From assembly GCA_030549775.1 (NCBI GenBank), contig CM060175.1, positions 2,604,564 through 2,668,563 on the forward strand: a stretch of 64,000 bases of DNA, in the 5' to 3' direction. Made by a program: the position numbers and the translations under genes. The notes under the pieces are model-generated. The model searched no databases, was not told the origin of the DNA, and worked only from the letters and a program-made list of their open reading frames with translations. This stretch comes from Tamarix chinensis (lineage: Eukaryota > Streptophyta > Magnoliopsida > Caryophyllales > Tamaricaceae). This document shows, piece by piece, positions 1 through 11,985 of the stretch (position 1 is the first letter of the stretch; every line of letters begins with the position of its first letter).

Positions 1-438
1 ACCAATGGTGGTTACAAGAAGACATATTATATTTAAACCAGGGGTTAAAAGAGAAAGAGTACAACCCTAAGACTTTCCGGATAGTTCCTTATGCTCTTTT
101 CCATTGCCCACTTGAATAACACTTGACAAAGACCTACAAGGGACATTGCCCATTGAATAGGTAGGGGCCCCATGAATTGAACCCTTCAGTACTATGGTAT
201 TGAGTAACCCTTTAAAATACACTTAACAGTAGGTCCGCAATGCAATACATGACACCACACTACATACATACATAATGAAAGGTGCATACATAATATTCAC
301 ATTTATACATTCATATACTTAACAAGTTAATCAGATATTAATAGGTCATAATGTACAATCAATACTTCTAGGCCTTAAGCCATTAGTCCACATTAATCAA
401 TCATCTCGGATTATAAATATCCATGTGAGTGTGGGAAC

Positions 439-750
439 CCCACTATTATAGTCGATGGACTGGAATACATACATGGCATAACGCTCCTGACTACTATTAT
501 TGCCGGTGGATCAGTCTTTAGGGCAGAATGCTCCTGACCACTATTATTCGCCGATGGACCGGTCAGGCCCAGACTCACATAGTGTTATACTGTAAGTGAT
601 TAGTATTTTTCCATAATTTATTCACAACCAAATAAAATTTATTGAGTTTGGAACCCCCACTATTATAGCCGATGGATCGGAATACATATACATCCATCAT
701 CCAGGGCAACACGCACTTGGGCCACTATTATATCTGGTGGATCGGTACTT
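439..750 (+). repeat. Hairpin-repeat array in unit D
   Basis: Five degenerate units near 439, 493, 537, 656 and 720 share the core CCACTATTAT followed by 3-8 variable bases and GGTGGATCGG or GATGGACCGG. CCAC and GTGG can pair, giving a short stem with a loop of about 11 nt. Two blocks (three units, then two) are separated by a spacer containing CTGTAAGTGATTAGTAT, and each block closes with GGCCCGACTCA or a close variant. The same two-block layout recurs in the other units. Confidence 0.8.
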
Positions 751-1400
751 ATAATATAATTCAACTAGGCCCGACTCATTAATCTTTCTCTTTCATGATT
801 AGTGTTTTCTCTGTTTAATCAGCACAATAATTCTATTTATTTGCCTCGGATGGGAGATTATGATCCTGGGACAGAAAGGTACACCGGTCGCATTGGTGCA
901 TACAAGCTACTTAGTACCCTTCAACTATCAACCCAGGGACGCAAATGTACCCTGGTCATACTGGTGCATACAACAACCCAATACTCTATCGACAATGACA
1001 CCTAATCATTAAGTATGCGTACCCCCAAAATAGGTCCATAGATCTAGATAGAGTAAGATGTAGGGCCTAGGTGGGGCACAAAGGCACATAAGCAAATACC
1101 ATAATAACCATGGGCTAAATAATGTCTTTAGGGTAGCGACCCTTAAAAAGCCACCATTTCCAATCTTGAGGTCTTTCACTTTAATTATTAGTGTCTTAAT
1201 TAGGGTGATCATGAAAAACACAATGATCAGATACTTATTCACTTTTAATTATTCTGATATCATTAAGTATTCCTTATTCATGCGGTTATCCAAGTTAACA
1301 CAAAGGAATCATTAAGGCCATCATAATCTCATTCAATTCCAATTTAGGATTCGTTCTTGTGATACTTACTAAATATCAAATACCATCATCTTACTATTTA

Positions 1401-3519
1401 GGTTATGCTTGGGATGAGGGAAATGGATTAAGGGAAAATAATTAAGGGAGGAATGATTAAGGGGATAATGATTAAGGGGGGAAATTTATCCACCATTCTT
1501 GTTTGGTATGTAAGGGTAAATTATTCAAGGGAATATTTTTCTTATGTTTGGTTTGAGAGAAATAACTTATATTAGAATAATATTTTATTTTACTTTATTT
1601 GCATTAACAATTAGTAATATTTTTTATTAGATATAAATAATTATTTATTACATAAATTAAAATTTAATATATTACATTTTTTAATTTAATTTTTATAAAT
1701 CTAGAAGAAAAAAGAAAAAAAAACAAAACAAAACAGATAAACCCCACTAAAAAAACAGGAAGAAGAAGAAGAAACTCATACGCATATATCATTATACATA
1801 GAGAATAATACCATATGATTATAAACCAACCAGCCATATAATTACTTATTGATTAACCATTTACGTGAACCAAATCCGCCGATTCTAATCACACACACAC
1901 ATATATGTGGATGAGAGGATAGAGAGGAAGTTGAAACTCTCTTTCTGCACACCTAAGAAAATCTTCAGATGATGGAAAAAGTACAGACCCGACCTAATAT
2001 GCTTATTGGACAAATTTTTGACAATATGTAAAACACAACTTTTATCATTCAGCATATGTGGCGTGAGCTTCCTATGATGCTTCGAATTTCATTATCTTGG
2101 GCGGGATATCACAACCTCAACTTCCTGCACCACCGATATAAAAATCGATTATCACTTCTTTTGAGGACAACCCAACTTTCTTCAATCTATGACAGTCTCT
2201 AACGGTAGCCTCACTCCTTCCTCTCAAGGGGGCACATTACAAGCAGCGACCTGTATAAATGGTGGATCCATAAAGCCTCCCAGGCTTTGACCAATGAAGT
2301 AATCAAACCACTCGAGCAATTGGAGCTCTTGCTATCTGTACTCATTTCCTGCTAACCAACTCTGCTGATTCTCTCAGGTATTGCAGCGGGCGATTTTCAT
2401 TGTTTGGATAAGTTAGAAGGAAGATGAATCGTATTCAAAGTTTCTAATTATAGGATGGATATTGGTCTACTTGATCTGAATAAAAAAAATATTTCCTTGA
2501 CTACATATTAACATTTTTGAATCATGTACACAAAAGAACTTACCCACAATCTTTAACCTGCTCAGATTCTCAGCACACCGAATCTCAAAACAACTCTCTC
2601 TCTCGGACTCTCGGTTATCACTTCAAACTCTTAAGTTTACTTGGCCATCGATCCCTACTCTAGAATTGGTGCCCTTACATCTTTTAGCTCTAATGGAATG
2701 CTTGCATTGTGTTATCAAACAGTTTAAGAATGCTCGAATGATCTAGTTTAGCTCTTATTTGGGTTTGCATATTACAGATTCAGATTCTTCTTCTTCTTCC
2801 TCAGGACATGATTAACCAAGTTGATTAACCCTTTACTCCCACCGAGTTACAAATTTCCTCCCGTCAAGTCAGGAACAGAGTCGCCCGACTTTAAAAAACC
2901 CACAGCGATGGCCCCCGAGCCACACAGCCCTGTTTCTGAAAGCAGCGCAGCAACCAACGACAGCAGCTCTAATTCTAGCCCTCCGCCATCCGGGTCCTGA
3001 ACTGTGTCGTAACAGTACGAATAATACATGTACCGTTCCTGGAACCACTTCATGGAGCGACGCCTTTCCGGCGTAATATAAGAATAGTCAGCTACTTCAA
3101 GGCCAGCCTTCTTCTCTTCACAGTCTTCGCGGGCAACATTAGAGGAGGAGGAGTTGCCGCCGTCGTCGTCGGCCGCGTTGTCGCTGCAGTAATCGTCGTA
3201 GTTGTCGATGACGGACTATATAGTAGCCGACGTGGATGACAATGGATGTCAGTCGAGTGGATCGACGGCGCAACCGTGGAGGACGAAGTCTTTATGACAA
3301 TGGTTGTCGGTCGAGTGCTTCGAGAGGCAGGGAGGCAGTGAATAGGGAAGCTAAGGAGCATCGGGTTACCCGTGAGTTGAAAAGGGAAATTATTTTCCCT
3401 CAGACGACATAAAATTTTTACACGAGTAAAAAGTTTTACTTATACCAAACAGGTATAAGAAGGGAAATAATTTCTCCCGTATTTTTTCAGGGGCCTTTAC
3501 GGCCATTCTAAACAGAGCC
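1401..3519. mobile_element. PIF/Harbinger-like DNA element with degenerate TIRs
   Basis: The insert is flanked by TTA at 1398-1400 and 3520-3522. Its ends, read inward, are GGTTATGCTTGGGATG and GGCTCTGTTTAGAATG, matching at 12 of 16 positions. TTA target duplications and GG-starting TIRs are typical of the PIF/Harbinger/Tourist superfamily. Subterminal repeats GTTTGGT and ATACCAAAC occur near both ends. No transposase was recognised. A GC-richer open fragment at 2847-3215 could be captured host coding sequence. Boundaries are by eye and the TIR identity is modest. Confidence 0.5.
2847..3215 (-). pseudogene. Unrecognised GC-rich coding-like fragment inside the PIF-like element
   Basis: A minus-strand frame is open for 122 codons, from just after a TAG at 3216-3218 to a stop at 2847-2849. 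An acidic, Asp/Asn/Ser-rich N-terminal part is followed by an aromatic segment including SYITPERRRSMKWFQERYM, then a Leu/Ala/Gly-rich end. Composition is distinctly GC-richer than the AT-rich surroundings, and the residue order looks protein-like rather than low-complexity. No obvious start in a good context was found, so it is probably an exon or gene fragment. I do not recognise the family. A transposon-own ORF is the alternative. Confidence 0.4.
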
Positions 3520-3522
3520 TTA

Positions 3523-3789
3523 GTGTTACTTGAGTCTTAATTATGAAACTCCATTATCCCATCAACATATTAGATACAAATTACTGATTTACCTCTTGCT
3601 TATATAATTATTAAGTCATCTCTTCCTTACTTGCCAATTTACCTTATTACCCTTCATGTTGCATACTTACCAAATTATCCCTTACTCGGCTTAGGTTACC
3701 ATATTATCCCCCATATGTATTAGGTCACCAATCACCTTTCACAATTGTTACACTTATCATATTTTCCATTTGGTTGGTTAGATTACCAA
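3523..3789. other. No gene seen; lead-in to minisatellite
   Basis: AT-rich sequence of unit D with scattered TTACC and TTATCCC words that grade into the 30-bp array to the right. It contains no supported ORF or RNA gene. Confidence 0.5.
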
Positions 3790-4490
3790 TTGCCCTTCTC
3801 CTTTGTTATAATTACCAAATTGTCTTTTAGTTGGCCAGATTACCCTTCTTCATTATCATAATTACCAAAATATCCTTCTCCATTATTATAATTACCAAAT
3901 TACCCTTCTTCATTATCATAATTACCATTTTATCCTTCTCCATTATCATAATTACCAAATTACCCTTCTCCATTATCATAATTACCAAACTACCCTTCTC
4001 TGTTTTGATAATTACCAAACTACCCTTTTGTTGGTTAAATTACCAAAATGCCCTTCTCTATTATCATAATTACCAAATTACCCTTCTCCATTATCATAAT
4101 TACCAAACTACCCTTCTCTGTTATCATAATTACCAAACTATTCTTTTGTTGGTTAAATGACCAAATTGCCCTTCTCCATTGTCATAATTACCAAATTACC
4201 CTATATTTGGTTAAATTACCAAATTGTCCTTCTCCATTATCATAATTATAAAATTATCCTTCTCAATTATCAAAATTACCAAATTACCCTTTAGTTGGTT
4301 AAATTACCAAATTGCCCTTCTCCATTATCATAATTACAAAAGTACCCTTCTCCATTATCAAAATTACCAAATTACCCTTTAGTTGGTTAAATTAACAAAT
4401 TGCCCTTCTCCATTATCTTACTTACCATTTTACCCTTTTCCATTATTATAATTACCATTTTACCCTTCTCCATTATTATAATTATCATTT
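3790..4490 (+). repeat. 30-bp minisatellite (ATTACCAAATTACCCTTCTC type)
   Basis: Tandem degenerate copies have a 30-bp period built from TACCCTTCTCCATTATCATA plus ATTACCAAAT. Every so often a unit is replaced by a TTGGTTAAATTACC variant. Because 30 is a multiple of three, both strands show long repetitive open frames, for example a ten-residue LPFSIIIITK repeat on plus. These are artefacts of the array. A looser TTACCATTTTACCCTT version continues to about 4860. Confidence 0.85.
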
Positions 4491-4859
4491 TCCTCATTTT
4501 ACTTACAATTTACTATTTTATCCTTTTACTTACAAAATTACCATTATGCCCTTTTCTCCCAAAATTACCATAACACCCTTTTTTTACTTACAAATTACCA
4601 TTTTACCCTTTACTTCCAAAATTACTATAATACCCTTTTTACTTACAAATTACCATTTTGCTTTTTGCCTCCAAGATTACCATAATACCCTAACTTTCTA
4701 AAATTACCATAATACCCTTTTACTTACAATTTACCATTTTGCCCCTTACTTCTTAAATTACTATTTTACCCCTTTGCTTCCAAAATTACCATTTTACCCT
4801 TTGCTTCCAAAATTACAATATTATCCTTTAATTTACTAAATCACCATTTCGCCCCTTAT

Positions 4860-5530
4860 TACACCACTTTTATTAAATTATCATCCCTATGTGAAATAGT
4901 AATATTAAAACTCCATTCTCATCACCCAACTCCATCAACTATTATATTTCAACATAATACTCATTAGCACCCACACATATTACGCCACATTCTTGCATAA
5001 GACATATTACTGAAATGCCCCTATGACTCACTATTATATTATTCATGCATTAATGGTCATAATGATATAATACAACATGGATAAGTACTTAACATTTTCA
5101 TTAATATCCAAACTCTTTCCTTAAATAATATTTTCATACATAGCATATAAACTAGCATGCTTTCCTTTTTATCAATCAATGTAAGTAACTACATATATCA
5201 TATTAAACAACATATATCATACAAAATAACATGTTAAAACCCAAATGTGCTAGCATACGTTTATCCATGCATTTAAGTGGGGCTTAACAATTACGTTAAT
5301 TTCCGCAAAAATCGAACCTTACTGGTATCCCCGTTAAAGATTCAAGGTTTAATTAGAAAAATCAACACCTAAAAATAATATCAATAATTATTATATTAGA
5401 AGTGAGAAAATCAAAGCATAAGACTTTTTAAACCTTAATTAATGAAATACTTAACTTAAAATATTATTATACCTTTAAATCATTAACTAAAATAAACCAA
5501 AGGAAGGCAGCAAATCAAACTACTCACACA
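4860..5530. other. AT-rich stretch of unit D, no gene seen
   Basis: Mostly A/T with CATGC-type words. Near 5300-5340 there is a short GC-containing block (ACTGGTATCCCC) at the position where other units carry ACACCGGG...CTCCTTAGG. No coding signal. Confidence 0.5.
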
Positions 5531-5539
5531 ACATGAGCT

Positions 5540-6760
5540 GCATCTAAAGTAAGGATTGGAAGGGGTTGAAGGTGGTGGAAGAAAGGAAGGAAAGGGTGTT
5601 TTCAGGTTAGGGTTTTGGGGCTAGGAAAGAGGGTCGGTGGGGGAGGATTTAGGGAAAAGGAAGGGTGCAGGGGTGGAGAGGAGGTGTAGGTGGTGGTCAG
5701 GGATAGGTTGAAGGTGGCCAAGGGCAGCGACGATGGTAGTGAGGCTGTGAAGGTGGCCGCCGAGGTGGTGGGGGCTAAGAAGGAAGGAAAAGGGAGGGGA
5801 AAAATGAGAGGCTGTAGGTGTTGGTTTCAGCCAAAGGAGGTGTGGAGGTGGTAGAGGAGGTTGTAGGGATTGGTGTGGTGGCTCAAGTAGTGGTAGAGAC
5901 GGTGGGATGACGGTGGAAGGAGGAGGTGCAGGGTGGTTGCCGAGAAGGAAGAAAAAGAAGAGAAAAAGAAGAGGGGAGGAAAAAGGGACTGTAGGGGGCT
6001 TAAGGGGGTGGCTTGGTGGTATAGGGTGGTAGTAGGGGTGGCAGAAGGTGTTGTAGGTGGCTAGTGAGGCGGTGGTCGCGGTGGAATGGGGAGACGGAGC
6101 AAAAACAGGGAGGAAAAATGAAGGACAAGGAAGGGAGAAGGCTCAAAGAAAATAGGGTAGGAAGGGATGGTGAGGATAAGAAAAAAGAGAGGGAGAGACA
6201 GGGGGAGTTGGTGGCTCGGTAGGGTGGCAGTAGGGTGGTAAGGGTGTGGGAGTGGCAGGGAGAGGGAAGGGAAAGGAGGGAAAGATGGGGGCATGCAAGA
6301 GGAGAGAGAGGGTTGACTGGGTCAAGATGGGACAGGAAAATGTCGGGGGAGAGAGAGGGAGGTAGGGAGAGTATTAGGGAGGAGGTAGGTTGCATGCAGG
6401 GCGGCTGATCGGACATGGTGGAGGTGGTCAAGTATGGCATCGAGGAAAGGAAGAAGAAGAAGAAAGCAAGGAAGGGGAGAAGAAGTAGGTCGGGCGGGGG
6501 AGAAAAAGAAGGGAGTGGGCTGACCCGGTCGGGGGAGAAGGAAGGAAAGAAAAGAAAGGGGATTTGGGCCTAACAACGTGAGCGGGGAAGGTAAGGAAGG
6601 AAGGAAGGAATAGGCCAGTGGCCTAGGTGCATAGGGGGAAGGGCAGGCCAGGGTCTAGTAATTCAAGGGAAGGTAAAAGGAAAAAGAAAGAAAGGAGAAA
6701 AAATAAAAGGAGAAAGAAAGGAAAAAGGGGAAAAAGGAAAAGAAAAAATAGGGGAAATTA
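5540..6760 (+). repeat. Purine-rich (G/A) tract of unit D
   Basis: About 1.2 kb of strongly purine-biased sequence (GGTGGTGG, GGAAGG, AGAAAGAAG). The complement reads as open frames full of Pro, Leu and Ser, which is a composition effect rather than a gene. The same tract occurs at the matching place in the units at 14008, 32577 and 38923, and as a pyrimidine tract in the oppositely oriented units at 17715 and 54345. Confidence 0.7.
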
Positions 6761-8469
6761 AAATATTTTAATTTATAAAATAATAGGATGTAATATTTTT
6801 GGGTAATAAATTTATTTAATAATTTAATTTAAAATACTTAAATATATGGGTTCACAAACGATAATTTTAGTAAAATATTGGTTTGAAAAATTATTTAAAT
6901 AAAAAGTGTGATAAAATAAAAAATATTTATTTTAATTTATTAAATATTCCTATCTAAATTTATATACTAAAAAAATTCATAAAATAATTAAATTAAATAA
7001 ATTTAAAAGATAATTTATCCCAAATAAAAGTTATTTATTAAATTATAGGTTTTAAATATTTTGAGGGATTACAGCTTTCTTTAGCCTAGGTTCCTCTTTA
7101 TTCCATTAAAAAAAGAAAAGAAAATCTAAATTGTGTATCTTCGCATTTTCTAGGTACTGTTTTCCTCATAACAAAAGAGGAGGCTTAGTTCATATGTGTT
7201 TAGAGACCAGAGCCACTTTGGTAAGGATAAAATCATTGCTAGAGCTTCATTTTTATTAAAATATTATCTTGTTATGTGTTAAGTGAAGACATACATAAAA
7301 TGATATATGTCTCTAGTGTTGTATGTGCAGTTTGGCTTGACAATAGAGACATATATAACCTAAGTGGCTCTATTATATGATTGTATGTATGGGTATGATT
7401 GTACTAGTTTTAAGTGATGATGTATATCTCTATTATATGATATTGTGTGTTTGAAAAGTTTGAGGAGTCCTTGTGTTGAATGCCTTGTGACTTAGCTAGG
7501 TTTTGAGATCTGAGGCCATTTTGGTCAATATTGGGAAAATTAACATGTATAGTACTTTAGGGTGTAAATTAGCCTAAAATAAGTTGGAGGTGCTATATGA
7601 ATTAACAATGGCAAAAATAAAGAGGTTTAGGGTAATCATAGTATGGGGAGGAATAACCAAGCATGGGGTGAGTAAACCATAAGGGGAGTTATGATTATGG
7701 GTAAGTACAGTGGGGGTTTGTTACTAAGAAGTGGATTTAGGTTTAATGATGACATCATTGGGTAGCCTTTCACATTTGGAAATTCCTTAGATCACTAAGG
7801 GATGAGAGGTTACCAAAAAATAAAACTAGGGTTTTAGGAGGCCAAGGCACAAAACCTTAGGATTATTATCACATGTATGAAACAAGGGATTTGGGATGTA
7901 ACCCTATAATAAGATGTTAACCATGTAATTTGGGGAATGCGTATGAAATTTAATAGCCATATGGGGTAGGTGGAAGCAATTATAATCACAACGAGGAATT
8001 AGAGTTTTGAGAGGGGTGTGATTAGGAACATTATTATCACATGTGTAAAATAGGGGAGTTAGGCTACAGATATTTAGGGGATGGATAAACATAGTAATAT
8101 ATGTATGGGTGTGAAAAATTAAGACTAAAAAAGTAGTATAGGGGTTAGGATAGCTATAAAAAATTAAGGTTTTGAGGAGTAACCCTAGAGGCTAGTTACT
8201 ATCATACGTGAGAAATGGGGGTAATAGACCATGAATCTTGACATGGGGTTTCCAATGACATGTTTGGGTTTGTTGGGTGAATTAGGGACTCAAAGGTACA
8301 CTGGGGGTAAGGATATACCCAGGGTTAAAATTAGGATTTCTAAAGGAATAGGGTTATCTTAGGATTGTAGTAGGGTAGGAGTCATGCATGGGGTAGGTGA
8401 TCATATTATGTGTTGAATTTGAAATAAATAAAATACAAATAATACACTAATTACTTACTGTGGAAGATC

Positions 8470-8830
8470 ACTTGATTTCGGCCCAGTTGTACTTGCTGAT
8501 TCATTAACGAGAATAGTGGTCACGAGAGTCTTGCTCTAGAAGTTATACCCTACCGTTTCACAGGTGAAAATAGTGGGGTACCAAAATCAAGTAAATTAAA
8601 CCATCAAAAGATTATAACCTTTGGAAAAAGACACTAGTACTTATAGTGGAATGCCACTTGGGTGAGAATGGTTATACCTTGATTACAAATCAATCGGTGA
8701 GAATAGTGGTCAGGAACATTCTACCCTAGGATTGTACTTTGATTACCAATCCACCGGTGAGCATAGTGGCCAAGAGAATCTTACCCTGGAAGTTGTACTT
8801 ATTTACCATTCCACCAATAAGAATAATGAT
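8470..8830 (+). repeat. Hairpin-repeat array in unit E (inverse complement form)
   Basis: Five units near 8495, 8553, 8688, 8748 and 8808 read as complements of the CCAC...GGTGG motif, for example CAATCCACCGGTGAGCATAG followed by TGG. They are more diverged than in the other copies, consistent with an older insertion. A GAAAAAGACACTAGTACTTA spacer separates the two blocks. Confidence 0.65.
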
Positions 8831-8984
8831 GTCCCTAAACTTATGTGGAGTAAATCATGAGCTGGCTATTTATTATACTAATTCCTTGAGTTTTGATAAT
8901 AATAAATGAATCGGTATGATCTACTTATGCGCATGCCATTCCTTATTGTGGTGCTATTAATATCTCTAACCTACTTGACTGTAT

Positions 8985-9045
8985 TGTTACCTTAATCAGT
9001 AGGTTGCATATTGATCACCCTTATTATGGGTGTTGCTTATTCCCA
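8985..9045 (+). repeat. Paired stem-loop block of unit E
   Basis: Contains CACCCTTATTATGGGTG (5-bp stem, 7-nt loop). Next to it is a decayed counterpart of the CAGTAC...GTACTG stem-loop seen intact at 33055. See the finding on paired stem-loops. Confidence 0.5.
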
Positions 9046-9463
9046 TGGGTAGAGACCTCTTCTAAGCCTAGGTAGGTGAATGACGATTTGCTAGATGACT
9101 TTGCTTCATACGATGCTATGATTAACATAGAGTTATGCTATTGTGTCTAGGGATGGGGACCTGAGAGAGTGATATCTGGCTATTGTCTTTACTAGTTTCC
9201 TTATTATTAATGTTTTTAGTTGAACATTGTTTGTATATTTTAGTATGCCTTTTGGAAACAAATACCTAACCCTCTGTATGATATGAATTTTTACTTTACT
9301 ATGCTTATCATGGTTTTCTTACCATTTTTTCTTACCTTGTAGTTGGTATAAGGATGGCCTAGGGCCAGACTTATACCGATTATGGTGGTAACACCTCTCT
9401 TATATTTGGATGATCTTATGTAAAAATGAAAACATTTCAATAGTTGATGTTTAGGGTGTTACA

Positions 9464-10479
9464 AATAAAGAAAGCACTTGTGTCCTTTGTGATTGGTAGT
9501 GATGTGTGTGGGAATATGGAATTCTCAATTATGTAAAACTAATGCTCGATTATGTTGTAATTAAGAAGTAGAAGATTCAAAAGTGATGTATGGATGATGA
9601 AGATATTCAAACAAGGTAGGATAATGATGATGATGATGATTTGAATATGGTGATGATGATTCAATGATGATGAGTAAATGATTAAGATGATTAAAATTTG
9701 ATGGGATGATGATTCGACAATGATGTGATAATGAAGATGATGATTCGGTAATTAGGGCTTAATGATAGAAGGTGTTGTGGGTCAAGGTGAGGTTTATGGT
9801 TAGTTTTGAAAATTAGGGTTATGGTTAGGGTTTTAAATTAGGGTTTTTATTTTTGGGATGTGTTTGGACGATGATTATGGCTAATAATGGCATAGGTTAT
9901 GTATTTTATAAATATAGTAGTTAATCCCTAATTCACATAGAAGAAGAGATTGAGGGTTTCAAGATTAATTGTTCACATATATTTGATTAAACTTGAGATG
10001 AACTCAGATAGCAATTTGCATTCAACTTCAATTCAATCTTGATCTATCTCCAATCACGGGTTCTATAGCTTTATATAGCCAAGGCTATCGATTACAAGAT
10101 ACTAGCTAAAAGGTGCAATTCTTCAAAATATACCTAGCTAAAAGATACTAGAATATAGAATATGCTAAATGATACTAGAATATAGAATATTCTTCAAAAA
10201 GGTAGATTTGTGCTACTTTATTCTCTAGCTAATATCTAACTCTATTAGTTAGTTAATTAAATAAATCAACTAATGCATGTCCAAGCTGCATATTATTTCC
10301 CCATGCACGTATCCATACACTCCATGCATGCTATGCACATGCACGTATATACTAGTAGCTTTTATGGTATGTTTCATCTATAACTAGCAACGTAACCATA
10401 TGTTTATCTTCAATTTTGTGGGAGATCCTTTCTAAATGAAGAATAATTGGTTCCATAATTATGATTGCCAATTCTTGAG
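9464..10479. other. Unclassified AT-rich DNA with GAT repeats, possible LTR of the minus gypsy copy
   Basis: Includes short (GAT)n runs at about 9620-9660, three near-identical ACTAGAATATAGAATAT words near 10147-10190, and a TTATATAGC. It lies just past the pol 3' end of the minus-strand gypsy copy, where its 3' LTR would be expected, but I could not find LTR ends. No ORF is supported. Confidence 0.35.
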
Positions 10480-11046
10480 TGTTTACTCCTGCATCATTCT
10501 CCCCTTGTCGATTTGAATTTTCCCTCAAATTTGCATCTCCATAGTAAGGGTTATGGTCTCCAACATTGAATGTCCTTGATATCCCACCATACGAATATAG
10601 AAAATCTAGCTTATAAGCACTTTTCCTAAGATTTTAAAGTACTTTGAAAGGATCATCCACCCTTGGCATAAGCTTGTTCTTCATTAGATCTTCCTCAAAT
10701 GCAACTATACCAAATCTCCCAGTTGAAAAGCATGTTGACTCTTATTCTTATTTGCTCTTATCTTATATACTTCAGTTGCCCTCTCAATATAGTGCGTGAT
10801 TTTTTGATGAAGTTTTTGAAAGAAATCCACTCTCTCTTGTGCATCATCACTCTTCACTTCACCTTTTTTTTTAATGGTACCATATCAATCAGTATATATT
10901 GATTAATACCATATACTATCTTGAATCCCAAAAGCTATACATCCATCCTAGTAAGTACCACAATCCTCCTAGATAATGCAGTTGCCACAACATTCACTTT
11001 ACCATCCACATGTCTTGTAGAGAATATAATTGTTTGCAATAAGCTT
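10480..11046 (-). pseudogene. Ty3/gypsy pol: RNase H/integrase linker and integrase C-terminus, decayed
   Basis: Read on minus, 11040-10960 gives a degenerate NVVATALSRR segment, the ADALSRR signature that follows RNase H in many plant gypsy elements. From about 10870 it gives KLHQKITHYIERATEVYK, then FQLGDLV, KLMPRVDDPFKVL and SAYKLDF, matching the C-terminal integrase/GPF-type region. The integrase core (zinc finger and DDE catalytic part) is missing between these pieces. Several in-frame stops show it is dead. Confidence 0.7.
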
Positions 11047-11048
11047 AT

Positions 11049-11840
11049 CTACTTTGCAGGTCTTGGACTCACCATCTTTTGACGATGTAGGTACTTCAAA
11101 CTCTTATGATTCGAGTAAAGTACAAAAGGCTTGGGTCTCAAGTAATGGCTCCATGTCTCCAAACAATACAAAATAACATAGAACTCTTTATCATAGGTTG
11201 AATAGTTGAGTCTTTCACCATTCAACTTTTCACTAAAGAAGGTAATTGGTTTCCTTTCTTGTGAGAGTACACCCTCAATGCCTGCACCACTAGCATCACA
11301 TGTTACTTCAACAAATTTATCAAAATAAGGTAAAGATAATATCAGTGCATTTGAGAGCTTTGTATTTAAGTCTTCAAAAGCCTTTGTTGCTTGATCATTC
11401 CAATGGAACTCTACTTTCTTCATCAATTGTGTGATAGGCGTTGCAATGGTAGATAATTCTTTGATGAACTGCCTATAGAATGAGACCAACCCATGGAAAC
11501 TTCGAACTCCATGGACATTAGTAGGAATATTCCACGTTTGGATAGCTTCCACCTTTAACGGATCAACTCTAATACCATATCCACTCACAATATAACCAAA
11601 GAAAACCACCCTCTCCATCATAAAATCACATTTCTCCAACTTACCATAGAGCTTCACCTCTCTAAGCTTGTCAAATATCCTCTTTAAGTGTTGTACGTGC
11701 TCAAAATCAGTCTTGCTATATACCAAGATATCATCAAGGTAAACAACAACAAAGACTCAAAGGAAGGGTCTAAGTACGTTAGTCATTAATCTCATGAAGG
11801 AACTTGGTGCATTACATAGCCTAAATGACATTATTAATAA
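11049..11840 (-). pseudogene. Ty3/gypsy reverse transcriptase C-terminus and RNase H, decayed
   Basis: Minus-strand reading from 11840 gives MSFRLCNAPSSFMRLMTNVL, then a TGA, then VVVYLDDILVYSK containing the YLDD polymerase active site. It then stays open for over 220 codons through GIRVDPLKVEAI, a thumb/connection region, and RNase H (VTCDASGAGIEGVLSQ, FFSEKLNGERLNYSTYDKEF). The length and order fit a plant Ty3/gypsy element. The internal TGA and the flanking deletion make it non-functional. Its context is continuous with RT pieces at higher coordinates and integrase at lower ones. Confidence 0.85.
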
Positions 11841-11985
11841 AAGATAGTGTATTTTATAGATATATACGGGAAGTTATGTATATTCTTAGCTATAACATAT
11901 ATGTTCTTGTCAATAAGATGTGTATTATTAAATTTTTTTAAAACTTAATAATGGAGGATACAATCCGAAAAAGAATGAGTAGAGT
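11841..11985. other. Short AT-rich insertion inside the RT pseudogene
   Basis: About 145 bp of AT-rich sequence separates the [12 protein letters not shown] part from the FRLCNAPSSF part of RT. It does not translate to the missing RT residues, so it is either an insertion or heavily decayed sequence. Confidence 0.4.

Larger units (their letters stand above)
1..7073 (-). mobile_element. Giant non-coding LTR-like unit D (left end outside window)
   Basis: Seen: a hairpin-repeat array at 439-750, a 30-bp minisatellite at 3790-4490, a purine-rich tract at 5540-6760, an AT-rich tail, and an end in GGGATTACA at 7073. This is the same order of parts as the better-bounded units at 14008, 32577 and 54345. 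No coding region is supported. A 2.1 kb PIF-like insertion sits at 1401-3519. The other end, and therefore the 5-bp target duplication, lies left of the window. Strand follows the TATAAATA orientation of the related copies and is inferred; no TATAAATA was found in this copy. It may itself be inserted in the unit that ends at 9463. Confidence 0.55.
7074..9463 (+). mobile_element. Giant LTR-like unit E, partial
   Basis: The right end is well defined: GGGTGTTACA at 9463, as in the 17715-22099 and 54345-59029 units. Inside are a hairpin-repeat array (8470-8830) and a stem-loop block (8985-9045), both in plus orientation. Just before the end is the same GC-rich block that precedes the end of the other plus-oriented units (near 9360-9410, ending GGTGGTAACACC). 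The AT-rich and pyrimidine-rich start is missing, either because unit D was inserted into it or because it is truncated. The left boundary is therefore simply the edge of D. Confidence 0.5.

Noticed and set aside
439..750. Hairpin repeats as a CRISPR array
   Set aside because: Repeats are degenerate, spacers are also repeated between copies, and this is a plant genome.
3831..4160. 109-codon plus frame with a ten-residue repeat
   Set aside because: A 30-bp tandem array keeps all frames periodic; opposite strand is open too.
6000..6576. Proline/leucine/serine-rich minus frames
   Set aside because: Complement of a purine-rich tract; overlapping open frames in several phases and no domain.
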